Below are positions 42,616 through 51,214 of a stretch of 54,713 nt of DNA, piece by piece. This stretch comes from Symbiodinium natans. Lineage: Eukaryota; Sar; Dinophyceae; Suessiales; Symbiodiniaceae. The DNA is taken from positions 640,001 through 694,713 of the forward strand of contig CAJNDS010002082.1 of NCBI GenBank assembly GCA_905221605.1. The letters are read 5' to 3'. Within the stretch, counting starts at the first letter, position 1; every line of letters begins with the position of its first letter. The position numbers and the translations under genes were made by a program. The notes below the pieces were generated by a model. It ran no database searches and was not told the DNA's origin. It was given only the letters and a program-made list of their open reading frames with translations.

Positions 42616-42999
42616 ACACGAGGCAGCAGGGTAGGTTAAGAATGCATACAGTGTGTTTGCACAATGCTGCAGAAAGCAAAAGGCAGCGGTGTGTGTGCGT
42701 TCACAGACAGGGTGACATGCATCCACTGACTGCTGAAGCACGGGAACAGAGCTTGCTCTAGAAGTGCTAAACGGATTGCGCACGTTCCTCAGCAGCACAT
42801 GCCGACATGGACTGGACCATGAGAACTCTGAACGTCCAATGCATCAGTGGAACCCTCGTGCACTGGTTGCTGTTTCATCACTCGCAGCAGTCGGCCGGAA
42901 ACAGAAAATTAGAATGGCAGGGCAACAGCCACTCCATAGACCTTTGCATAGCAACTCTTGATGCAGTAGGCCTCACGGCATCTAGCAGCTCCAGCTACC

Positions 43000-43638
43000 C
43001 TACATGCCGCATGAAGTCGCCAATTGCCTCCACCCGAGATTCCAGCCTTTAGGCTTGTCCCACTTCTCACGCCGATTCCCACCAGAGCCCTGCCACGAGC
43101 TGCTGGAGCCGTAATTCTTGGATTGCCCCCAACCCTTGCCCCATGAAGACTGCTGGCTCTTCCATGGGGTGGACTGTTCTTGCCACCGGGAGGAATACTT
43201 CCAAAAAGAAGCTGCCTCAGCTCCCTTCTGTGCGGAAAGGGATGCCTGGGCCTGTGGGCCCGACGCCACGCCAAAGGCCGCTGTCGGCACTTGGCACCAG
43301 TGAAATCCTGGCTGCGTAGCTCGCATGCTAGAAATCCCAACACTTGGGGTCCTCGGCTGGGTCTCTGGAAACCTGTCTCGGCGCCCACTTGGGCTACGTG
43401 ATCTAGACGTCCTTCGCCTCCTGTCTCTGCGTCTTGAGCGACGGCTGTCACTGCTGCTTCTGTTCCTTCTGCGGCCCATGGAGGCAGAGCCTCGGGATTC
43501 ACCGCCCGGAAAGAGGGGCCACGGAAACATGTGGGCTTTCGCCTCTTTTTCTTTGCCCCTTGGCTTTTGTTTCCTCTCGGAATCTTTGCGACCCTTGCCC
43601 TTGTCTCTCCTTTTTTTTTTAAGCCGAGAAACAGTCAA
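43000..43638 (-). CDS. RS-rich ORF, possible RNA-binding protein
   Basis: A 212-codon frame starting MTVSRLKKKRRDKGKGRKDS; a likely second start is MGRRRNRSSSDSRRSRRRDR, opening an Arg/Ser domain (SRSRSPSGRRDR). A Gln/Gly/Ser/Trp-rich tail follows (WGKGWGQSKNYGSSSSWQGS). RS domains mediate splicing-factor contacts, but no RRM is present. The frame ends RQLATSCGM. A second frame (43502-42909) overlaps and is probably a shadow. An array of small hairpins lies 130-400 nt upstream. It may be the 5' ORF of the element or a neighbouring gene. Confidence 0.4.
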   Translation of the reverse strand: MTVSRLKKKRRDKGKGRKDSERKQKPRGKEKEAKAHMFPWPLFPGGESRGSASMGRRRNRSSSDSRRSRRRDRRRRTSRSRSPSGRRDRFPETQPRTPSVGISSMRATQPGFHWCQVPTAAFGVASGPQAQASLSAQKGAEAASFWKYSSRWQEQSTPWKSQQSSWGKGWGQSKNYGSSSSWQGSGGNRREKWDKPKGWNLGWRQLATSCGM

Positions 43639-43768
43639 GGGATAAACTCAGATGTCAGCACGTCGTTGCCTTCAATTGTGCAATCAAGTGCTGAGTTCAT
43701 AACAGCCTGCGCTCCTTCTGTTTTCAAGCTCTCTAGAGAATCCTTTCATCTCGACTAGACGACTCATC

Positions 43769-44044
43769 GGTGCCCTTGCACCTCTTGTCGGCCCTTGCCG
43801 ATCTTAACTGTCGTCACGGCCTGAAAGAATAGGCTGCCCTTGCAGCGACGTATGAAGCACACTCATTGTGTGCATTGAATATTGGCCCTTGCCATTTTCA
43901 GCTGCCCTTACAGCAGAACTATTTGAGTTGCCCTTGCAACAAATCTCAACGAGCTGACCCTTCAGCCGATCTTTAACCACAACTGCCCTAGCAGCTTGAT
44001 CTCTCTTGAGCTGCCCTTGCAGCATTCTTGAAACTGCCCATGCA
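43769..44044. repeat. array of ten small hairpins with constant tetraloop
   Basis: Ten 10-14-nt palindromes share a central CCTT (or CCCT, CCTA, CCAT) between complementary arms that differ: GGTGC/GCACC (43769), TCGGC/GCCGA (43788), GCTGC/GCAGC (43833), TGGC/GCCA (43883), GCTG/CAGC (43901), GTTGC/GCAAC (43927), GCTGA/TCAGC (43953), CTGC/GCAG (43983), GCTGC/GCAGC (44010), TGC/GCA (44035). On minus-strand RNA the loop would be AAGG. Spacing (19-50 nt) is not a multiple of three, so this is not a coding periodicity. The array is upstream of the RS-rich ORF. Confidence 0.75.
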
Positions 44045-44045
44045 T

Positions 44046-44831
44046 TATAATTCTCTCTGAAGACTTTTTCACTTCGAAGAACACCACCTGAAGTGCAGCA
44101 GTGTACAGTTGAGAATGTGGTTCTATCTGCAAAGGTCCAAAACAAACTAACATGCTTCACAAACACGAACCACGCAGCCACTCGCAGAGACAGTGCGAAT
44201 GCAAGCACTGATTGCTCGTACTTTCCGTCCCTTAGCGTCTAAGACCTGTTGTCAGGGCAGGACGGACACGCTGCTGAACTCTCTTGCTTGGCCATCGGCT
44301 AACGAAGAGGGCACTCCAGGTCCCCACATCAAGATGCCTGGACGGGGCGTGAACTGCACATGCTGAGTCTTGATTCTGCTTCAGGAGAAACGTGTAGACA
44401 AGGGTACCTTCACACCCAGGACAAAGCTTCCAAACTTGGTTCCCTGCAAGATAAAATATCTTGACCTGACGTGTACAACTCTCGCAATTGACGAACACAG
44501 CTACCAGCTGCAGCAAGTTCTGAAACCTAAGACACTAGCTCGTCTCCAGAAGTCTCCTTGCACTCCAGCAAACTTCAAGCGGCAACAATGCACAGCAACT
44601 AACGCACTCACAAAGTCTCCAAGATAGACCTGGAGAAAAGAATCCTTAAATTGCGTCCTGGCTCAGACTACAAAAACGCACACATGCTCCAAGAAAACTC
44701 AAGAACATCAAGGCAACTCGGCTTCAAAACCAAGCGTGAATTGTAAGCTCCAAACGCCATCGACCTTCTGTGAGGCTCCCGCTCCCCCCACCAGGCAGCA
44801 GGATGCTAATCCCCCAGCACACTTGGCTGAA
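44046..44831. other. no supportable gene
   Basis: Short frames on both strands without domains. The stretch ends directly at repeat copy B; CCCCCACCAGGCAGCAGG precedes it. Confidence 0.4.
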
Positions 44832-44979
44832 GGCAGAAAATTTTCCCCGACCCTCTCCACGAGGGTCGTGACTGAGAGGGCTGTGGCCTCTCTTCGTCTG
44901 AGCCGAAAAACTTTCTCATTCGGAGAATTCGAAAATTTTTCTCCGGAAAATAAAGGTCTGTACTTGCAGCACGATAACC
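44832..44979 (+). repeat. 148-bp perfect direct repeat, copy B (leader-like)
   Basis: Identical to 34931-35078. It ends 2 nt before the ATG of the AT-hook ORF, so here it occupies the position of a 5' untranslated leader. The three hairpins noted for copy A are preserved. No polymorphism separates the copies although they are 9.9 kb apart among eroded elements. Confidence 0.95.
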
Positions 44980-44981
44980 AA

Positions 44982-45392
44982 ATGGCTGAGGAAGATGCAC
45001 CCGCTCCTGTGGCCGCCGAGCCTCCCATGGCCGAGCCTCCCGTGGCCCCCGAGCCCGCCCAGCCGGTGGTGGCCGAACCCCCTGCGCAGCCGGTCCCTGA
45101 GCGGACCGAGGCTCCTCAAGAAGCGCCGCCCAAAAGGCGAGGCCGACCCCCAGGCTCGAAGAACAAGCCGAAGCCGCCCCCGACGGTGGCCGTGGCGGAG
45201 CTTCCGAAGCCTCCTCAGCCGGTTGAGCCGCCGCAGCCGGAGCCCCAGCAACAGCCCCCGCAACACCCGCAACAGCCCGTGCCCCCTGAGCGGCCTTCGG
45301 GCATGACGCCCTCGGAGGCCCGCCAGGCCTGGCAGCTCTCCCGCGCCGACCGCTTCCACGAGCTCCTTCTCCGCAATTCCATGGATATCTAA
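44982..45392 (+). CDS. AT-hook, Pro-rich ORF (first part of a broken chain)
   Basis: 136 codons starting MAEEDAPAPVAAEPPMAEPP. It has Ala/Pro/Glu repeats, an AT-hook-like PPKRRGRPPGSKNKPKPP (core RGRPPG, binds AT-rich minor groove), a Pro/Gln tract and a helical end (SEARQAWQLSRADRFHELLL). G+C is far above the window average. The frame ends at TAA (45390) and coding resumes at 45395 in another frame, suggesting a single-base change in one older ORF, or two overlapping ORFs. No homologue recognised; a viral or element structural protein is possible. Confidence 0.55.
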   Translation: MAEEDAPAPVAAEPPMAEPPVAPEPAQPVVAEPPAQPVPERTEAPQEAPPKRRGRPPGSKNKPKPPPTVAVAELPKPPQPVEPPQPEPQQQPPQHPQQPVPPERPSGMTPSEARQAWQLSRADRFHELLLRNSMDI

Positions 45393-45394
45393 AG

Positions 45395-45718
45395 ATGATG
45401 CCCTTTCCGGAGCGGCGCAACGAGGCCGCGATGCTGCGGGCCTTTCACAAGCAGTACCCCAGCTACAACTTGACGCCGCTGCTCTACAAGCGGCAACAGC
45501 AGTTGATCGATGCTCGGGCCTTCAACGAGTGGCTGGCCAACCGGCGTCAGCGCCAGGAGGGCGAAGCCTATGCGGATGAAGTGGGGCGTGCAGTCGACGC
45601 CGTCAACAGGAAATTGAGGTGGGCCCCCGCCGAGCGAGCGGGCGTGCGCCGAGTTGCGCGGGACGTGGCCGCCGGGCGAAACACGTCCGACTCTGGGGTT
45701 TACGGCGGCTTGATGTAA
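45395..45718 (+). CDS. continuation ORF of the GC-rich chain
   Basis: 107 codons starting MMPFPERRNEAAMLRAFHKQ, with YNLTPLLYKRQQQLIDARAF, DEVGRAVDAVNRKLRW and a stop after VYGGLM. It is helical and basic, with strongly G/C-ending codons. It begins two bases after the preceding stop. Likely the second segment of the same broken gene. Confidence 0.5.
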   Translation: MMPFPERRNEAAMLRAFHKQYPSYNLTPLLYKRQQQLIDARAFNEWLANRRQRQEGEAYADEVGRAVDAVNRKLRWAPAERAGVRRVARDVAAGRNTSDSGVYGGLM

Positions 45719-45720
45719 AG

Positions 45721-45935
45721 CACATGGAGGAGCGACGTGCGCACGGCTTCCGCGTCAGACCCTCCTACGGGCAAGTCTTGGGCTACATAGCCGAGGGCGA
45801 GCCCTTGCCCATCAGTGGGGTCAGGGCCACCGATGGCTTCGAGACCTTCCTGAAGCATGCCTTACCCGTGCCCCGCGGCAGCGCTGAGCTTAAAGCGAGA
45901 CTCGCTCGCCCACCAGTACCACTGGTCAGGCCTGC
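45721..45935 (+). pseudogene. third segment of the GC-rich chain
   Basis: In a third frame the sequence reads KHMEERRAHGFRVRPSYGQV, then LGYIAEGEPLPISGVRATDG and FETFLKHALPVPRGSAELKA. Coding character and high G+C stop near 45935, which marks the 3' edge of the inserted unit. Confidence 0.4.
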
Positions 45936-46040
45936 GAGATTTCAATTCAGGGCCTGCTGCCCCGCCCTCTTTTCATGCATGATAAACAAGCTCCAGGCTG
46001 TTAGCTGCCTGTAAAAAGCTGTTCTGCAAAATCCTTCTGA

Positions 46041-46490
46041 GCAAAAATCTGGTTAACCTGCTGGAAGTATCGCGGACGCCAACAAGGCATTGGCTTGGGA
46101 TCATACAACATTTACTGCACCCTAGGACTGTATGCTTTTGGAGGCAACACCTCTTGCATGTCGAAAGCATCCGCCACAAAAGAAGCATGTGTCGCAGTCA
46201 ATGATTTCTTGCGAGATTGCTTTCCAAACGGAAAATGGACTTTCCTCGCAGTGATTCTGAACTCTCACATAGGATTCCACCGCGACATAGGGAACATGAT
46301 TAACATGCCAAATTGTGCGATCGCACTGGGTGGCTTTGCTGGAGGCAAAGTCTGGATTGAAGATGAACAAGGCACGTCACTGGACGAAGTTGTAATGAAA
46401 AACAAAATTCATCAGCTTCGCAGATCCTGGCTGACATGCACGACAATCCAGTGTCATTCGACGCGCGTCGGTCAAGCCACATAGTGGCTA
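46041..46490 (+). pseudogene. 2OG-Fe(II) dioxygenase-like fragment (TET/JBP-like pattern)
   Basis: The plus frame reads YNIYCTLGLYAFGGN, WTFLAVILNSHIGFHRDIGN, then MPNCAIALGGFAGGKVWIED. HRD at 46278-46286 gives an H-x-D pair, followed by the NxxxxPN..IALGgf.GGk.W strand that I associate with TET/JBP-family oxygenases and with related modules in dinoflagellate copia polyproteins. After a frame change near 46430 the sequence NPVSFDARRSSHIVAIP supplies a distal His (46478-46480), completing an H-x-D...H iron triad. Such enzymes hydroxylate DNA bases. The 5' part of the domain and a start codon are missing, so this is a fragment. The distant homology is inferred by eye. Confidence 0.45.
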
Positions 46491-46729
46491 TTCCAGCATG
46501 CACTTCCACTGCTTTCAAGCGTTGCTCAAATGAAAATTGTGAAGATGACAACTCTGGAGTTTCCTGTTCCAGAAAATCAAGTCTCTGCACGTAGAAACTT
46601 CTAAATTAGGCGGATCTGCAAGCATGTTGCTGCGTGAAAAACCGAAGGTCCCTCTGGTACCTTTTCCCTTGAAAGCACGAACCCTGACCTCTCACACAAG
46701 TGCGGACAACTCTCTCTTTTTCACAGTCA

Positions 46730-46765
46730 GAGCCACTTGAGCCACTTGAGCCACTTGAGCCAAAA
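46730..46765 (-). other. spliced-leader-like tandem relic
   Basis: The minus strand reads TTTTGGCTCAAG, then TGGCTCAAG twice more and TGGCTC. The first 12 bases equal the 3' end of the dinoflagellate spliced leader; the others repeat its last nine. This could be a worn multiple-leader relic or a plain 9-bp tandem repeat. Confidence 0.35.
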
Positions 46766-47240
46766 GTCACGAAGTGCACAAACTAAACGAATTCTCTCTT
46801 GTGAGCTTAAACTCAGCTTCAGAACGAAGTTCCTACACACTGCACACTCACTTTAAATAGCGTATTGGGCAAAAACACACTCGTATGATTTCCTTGGAAA
46901 TCAACGAGGCATAAACCATCGAGGATGGGATCACACGGATTCCCAATCACTCCGAAGCAAAACAAACCTATACAAGCTGATCCAAAACATGACAAAAACA
47001 TCACTGATCAGCCACAATCTTCCACCCCCCGCATTTTGCTGAGGGTTCATGTCAAAGATCTGAAGTCCAAGCCCAGCTCGGCACTTCAACACTAAGGGGA
47101 TGCCCTGGCCACATTCCCTTGGTGCGTACTCGCCACCAAACGAAACAAACAACACACCAGTCGATCTCTGACATCAAACTTAAAACTCATGCAAGATCCC
47201 ACCATCAGGCAGGTTGTCCTGGGTCCACATCACTGGTAAC

Positions 47241-47371
47241 CCAAGAGTTCGTTGTCCAAACACGTGAAAAACGAATTAAACTTGCATCCACCTGCACTGG
47301 GGCAGGGTTGTCTTGGAACGAATCCAAGAGTTCGTGGTGACAAACACGTGAAAACGAATTAATGCAAGCTT
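47241..47371. repeat. ~50-bp direct repeat pair downstream of copia element 2
   Basis: CCAAGAGTTCGTTGTCCAAA plus CACGTGAAAAACGAATTAA at 47241 recurs at 47323 with small changes. The region 47200-47620 follows the accessory ORF and may contain the 3' LTR; a purine run (AAGAGGAGGCAAAA, minus, near 47600) could be its polypurine tract. The LTR ends cannot be verified because the 5' copy is outside the window. Confidence 0.5.
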
Positions 47372-47762
47372 CAGATGTTTCCCACTCAGCACTCGACCTT
47401 GTCGTGGTACTCCTCCTCAGTCTCGCATCTTCCAGGTCACCAAACTCACCAACTAGCATCGGCTAGCTGATCCTTCAGGAAAAGATTGGCTTCATAGTTT
47501 CGCTTCTTCCAGCGTACCATCAGCCAAAAACGTCTTCAGAGGTGGCAATCAGACGCCTTGCAGAAGGGGCTATAGAGTCCCTCGTTGAGTTTCATCATCA
47601 TTTTGCCTCCTCTTTGCAAACTTCTCATGCACTGAAACAAGGGCTCACACTAACCAGAAAAATCGCGGGCGCTCCATGGCGGCAACGCGGCCATGGCTTC
47701 CAAAAAAATGGCTGCGGGTTTCACTCACCCACCCAACCACTGAGATCACTTAGCATCTCAGT

Positions 47763-49757
47763 TCATTCTTCATCCTCTTCGCCCTTCTTCTCGCCAGCTC
47801 CAGTTGACTCCATCAACTTGGCGCGGCGCTCCTTGGCGGCTTCCTTCATCTCCGCCAACTCAGCCGTCCTCGTTTCCATCATCACATCCTGCGAAGATCG
47901 GCTAGGCTCAGCTGGCGTCTCCGCAGGCCTCTCAGTTGGCTGGTCTCCAACCTTTCTCTTCTTCTCTTCCAACATCAGCTCCAAATCGGCAACACTAAAG
48001 CTTGCCTTCACACGCTCAGCAATCTGCGCGATAGCTGCTGCATCCAACTCAGATGGTACAACTGACACAGGCGAGCGAACCGCTTCGCCTTCCAGCTTTG
48101 CTCTCTTAGCAGCTTCTTCCTCGGCAGCTGACAGGTCGGCGATGCGCTTGCGCTTTCGCTCAGCTTCCTCGAACTCTCGGTCTTGCTGTTCCGCTGCAGC
48201 CTTGAGGATCCGCTTCAGGTCCTTTTCCTCCTTCTCGAGTTTCCCAACATTCTCACCCATGATCCCAAAGGCTTGCTGCCACATGTCGGCAGGCAACGTC
48301 AAGTTGAACCTCACCACATAGTCGGTCGGCAAGTGCCACTTACACTTGCAGATCCACACAACACCGCTTCGAGTCTCACTCGCAACCACCTTCTTCCAGC
48401 TTGCCGCCCTCTGCGTGTCGGTGATCTCCTCTTTCTTTTTCTCCAGGTCCTCCAAGAATCCTGCAACAGACTCCATCACGGATCTGTAGTGGCTGTAGGC
48501 CACAAACGACCACTTGGGGACTGGTCTCTCCCTCAGCTCCGGCTCGTGAATCCGAAGTGTATCACACGACAACATCGAAATCACTCGCACTCGCTCCACC
48601 AGTTCCTTAAACACCAAGGATCCTTCCTTTGCACTTCTCTTCCAGCGCAACACCCATGGGGGATAATACGAGCTCTCAGCTTCATCCTCCATGATCCTCT
48701 CTGCTCCCAAAATGGGTAGCATGCACAACAGATCCACCATCCGCAAGACTCCGAGGTCCTGGTGCTCACCCAGAAGCAAAACAGGGATTATCCCTTTTCT
48801 CTTCAAGTACCTCACGAAGCTCAACATCGCCAGGCCACACGTTCCCGGCGGCACTTCCATGTACAGTCCTCCTTCATTCACTGCCATCTCCCAGATGATG
48901 GCCTTGCCACCAATCTGTCCACGGACATCCAAGATTCCGAAGATCTTCGTGGGTTTCTCCTGTAGCTCACACACCTCCTGGATGGGCTTCACCAGCTTCT
49001 CGTATGAGCTTTGATAGCGCAACATATCCTTGTCGGATAGCGTGCCTACCACGTCCTTGAGCTCTAGCTCATCCACTGGAGTTCCGCGCCGGCAGATACT
49101 CCATGACACATCACCGAACCACTTCGGCGGCTCTGGATCCGCCAGCTCCGGAAACACGTCGACCATCCGTTCAATCACCTTCGGCATGGCCTTGGGTTTC
49201 GGTGCAGCTTGGCCTGAGCCTCGGCTTTCACCTTTATCACCCCTTTTTCCAGCAGCTCGGCGCTCCTTCTCTGCCTCTCGGAGATGGAATGCATGGCTTG
49301 CATCCGTGCCAGAGACTGTCACAGTCTGTTTGCACTTTTCGCACTTGGGCTTGCCACTTTCATCCCAGCTCAACCCGGCAGCATGCTCGGATCTGAACAA
49401 CCATTTGCAAACCTTACACCAAAAGGGGCTTTTCATCTCAGCACCCTGCTCACCCTTCCTGCTGTCTTCAGCTGCCATTTTCCTGTCCTTCACCAAAGGT
49501 ACAGGCTCCAGGCTAGGGCTAGCTTCCGTGGTGCTTGAACCAAAGCTTTTGCGGTTGGACCATAAATCCATTTCTTGAACCTCAGGGGAAGAGTCTTCAC
49601 GAAGGGTTTCGGGACTTCTAAAGTGGAAATTTTCAAAAACTTCGCCACACTTTTTCACACTTTTCAACGATCCAACTTGCTCCACACTGCATCCAGTTGC
49701 CTCGCACACTGGCATGCCTGAACTCCAACCCTTGGTCGGATTCCACAGATCCTCCAC
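47763..49757 (-). CDS. copia element 2, large accessory ORF after pol (664 codons)
   Basis: An intact frame overlaps the pol end by up to 94 nt in another frame; a start at MAAEDSRKGEQGAEMKSPFW (about residue 94) would avoid the overlap. It contains a CxxC...CxxC zinc-binding pair (FWCKVCKWLF; KPKCEKCKQTV), a central domain with IFGILDVRGQIGGKAIIWEM and MLSFVRYLKRKGIIPVLLLG, a second Cys pair in VVWICKCKWHLP, and a long Glu/Lys/Arg coiled coil at the C-terminus ending GEEDEE. This ORF is in the place of an env- or accessory gene and I recognise it only as recurrent downstream of copia pol in dinoflagellates. Function unknown. Confidence 0.65.
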   Translation of the reverse strand: MEDLWNPTKGWSSGMPVCEATGCSVEQVGSLKSVKKCGEVFENFHFRSPETLREDSSPEVQEMDLWSNRKSFGSSTTEASPSLEPVPLVKDRKMAAEDSRKGEQGAEMKSPFWCKVCKWLFRSEHAAGLSWDESGKPKCEKCKQTVTVSGTDASHAFHLREAEKERRAAGKRGDKGESRGSGQAAPKPKAMPKVIERMVDVFPELADPEPPKWFGDVSWSICRRGTPVDELELKDVVGTLSDKDMLRYQSSYEKLVKPIQEVCELQEKPTKIFGILDVRGQIGGKAIIWEMAVNEGGLYMEVPPGTCGLAMLSFVRYLKRKGIIPVLLLGEHQDLGVLRMVDLLCMLPILGAERIMEDEAESSYYPPWVLRWKRSAKEGSLVFKELVERVRVISMLSCDTLRIHEPELRERPVPKWSFVAYSHYRSVMESVAGFLEDLEKKKEEITDTQRAASWKKVVASETRSGVVWICKCKWHLPTDYVVRFNLTLPADMWQQAFGIMGENVGKLEKEEKDLKRILKAAAEQQDREFEEAERKRKRIADLSAAEEEAAKRAKLEGEAVRSPVSVVPSELDAAAIAQIAERVKASFSVADLELMLEEKKRKVGDQPTERPAETPAEPSRSSQDVMMETRTAELAEMKEAAKERRAKLMESTGAGEKKGEEDEE

Positions 49758-51205
49758 ACCTGCTGCACATCTTCACCAGGGTATATACCCATAGCTTGCT
49801 GGTGCTGACAGAATGTCACTTGACTCAAGCACTTTGTAAGAACGTCAGCGATCATTCCCGCTGTCGGGCACCAAATGACCTTCAAGGTCTGAGCTTCCTG
49901 TATCCGCTCCTGAAGATAGCAGACAGCGATGTCTAAGTGGCGAACTCGCCTACTCAACCCACGGTTTAGCAAAACCGCTCTCGCTGAGGAACTGTCAGTG
50001 TGCAATCGGATCGTGACATCTGACTCGGCCAACTGACCGATCAAAGTCGCAAGTCCCTCACTCTCCTGTACCGCAGTCAAGATGGCTCTCAACTCGGCTT
50101 CACAAGAACTCAGCGATACACACCCTTGAACTCGAGAGATTCCCTTGATCAGGCATCCTCTATAAAAGATGGCTATGCCCGACACAGATCTTCGTCCTAA
50201 CGACGCTTGGGGTGCCCAACTGGCATCCGCATACACTTCCAGCTGCGCCGGCCCACTGTCTGGTACATTCCCATCAGGGCCAAAGTACTGCCATGCATGG
50301 TATTGTCCCTTTAGGAACCTAATCACTTGTCGCAATGCTTGCTCAAAGCATGCTGTTGGCTTGGACTGTCCTTGCGAAAGAATGGACATCCACCTACTCA
50401 GGTCAGGTCTCGACTGACCCCACCATGCAATCCGGCCAAGTACTGCTCTGTACCTCGCAGCTGCAGTGTCACTCAACTCAGGATCCGAACCACTTGCTCT
50501 GCCCTTCTCGACCGTTTTCACGATGTCCGGAGGAGCAGTAACCACCTTCAGGTCCTTACAGAACTCTGTCTCGAACAGGGCATCTAAGTATGCCGGGGGC
50601 ACTCGCATCCTGAGATGACTCCCTTGTCTCTCAATCTCTCGCCCCAAAAAGGTGATCTTTCCACCAGTGGAAGTGATTCGACCCGTTTCCTTGATCTTCA
50701 ACTCTCCGTTCAGGGTGTCGGTCACCAACCGAATGGCATCTCTAGTGCCACACAGAATCAAATCGTCCACATAGCACAACATGAGGAATCTTTTCCCTCT
50801 CACAGTGCCCTCGAAGACGGAAGGTTCCGTTGGGCATTGCTTCAACCCAACTTTCTTCACAACTGTCGCCAGCTTCAAGTTCCAAGCTTTGGCGGCAACT
50901 CTCAAACCATTCATGGCTTGATCCAGAATCATAAACACCGGGACATAATAGTCCTTGCAGGCGGAAACATCCTTGGGCAATTGGATAATCGCCTTCGATC
51001 CTTTCGGAAGGGGGGAATGCAAGAATGCAGTGCTAACATCCAAAGTTGCGATATCCATAGCATCTACCGAAGCAATGGCCAAAAGCGTCCGTAACGCTTC
51101 TAAAGAAGGAGTCGTAGCACTCAGTCCTAAAGATGATGCTGTGCTCCCCTTTGCGATGTCTTGCACCACACACCGAGCTCTCACAGCTTCCTTGCCATTC
51201 ACCAC
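49664..51205 (-). CDS. copia element 2, reverse transcriptase and RNase H
   Basis: A 513-codon open frame. RT (RVT_2 type): VRARCVVQDIAKG (about 8-20), LDVSTAFLHSPLPKG (55-69), catalytic LMLCYVDDLILCG (YVDD at 145-148). RNase H: VYADASW (Asp about 327), SSCEAEL (Glu about 369), LHTDSSSARAVL (Asp about 404), RHLDI (423-427). This is the replicative part of a Ty1/copia polyprotein. The listed start is not real; it continues from the frame upstream after a +1-type break at about 51205-51240, where CCCATCGGG and GGGCCTTT words are duplicated. All catalytic residues look intact. Confidence 0.9.
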   Translation of the reverse strand: MVNGKEAVRARCVVQDIAKGSTASSLGLSATTPSLEALRTLLAIASVDAMDIATLDVSTAFLHSPLPKGSKAIIQLPKDVSACKDYYVPVFMILDQAMNGLRVAAKAWNLKLATVVKKVGLKQCPTEPSVFEGTVRGKRFLMLCYVDDLILCGTRDAIRLVTDTLNGELKIKETGRITSTGGKITFLGREIERQGSHLRMRVPPAYLDALFETEFCKDLKVVTAPPDIVKTVEKGRASGSDPELSDTAAARYRAVLGRIAWWGQSRPDLSRWMSILSQGQSKPTACFEQALRQVIRFLKGQYHAWQYFGPDGNVPDSGPAQLEVYADASWAPQASLGRRSVSGIAIFYRGCLIKGISRVQGCVSLSSCEAELRAILTAVQESEGLATLIGQLAESDVTIRLHTDSSSARAVLLNRGLSRRVRHLDIAVCYLQERIQEAQTLKVIWCPTAGMIADVLTKCLSQVTFCQHQQAMGIYPGEDVQQVWRICGIRPRVGVQACQCARQLDAVWSKLDR

Positions 51206-51214
51206 CTTTGGGCC

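Noticed and set aside
43804-44208. 134-codon minus ORF with LQGQ-like peptides as the explanation for the hairpins
   Set aside because: The hairpins fall in different frames with spacings not divisible by three, so a coding repeat does not explain them.
34931-44979. 148-bp direct repeats as ordinary LTRs of an LTR retrotransposon
   Set aside because: They lack TG...CA ends, the enclosed pol is DIRS-type with a tyrosine recombinase and lies on the opposite strand to the leader use of copy B.
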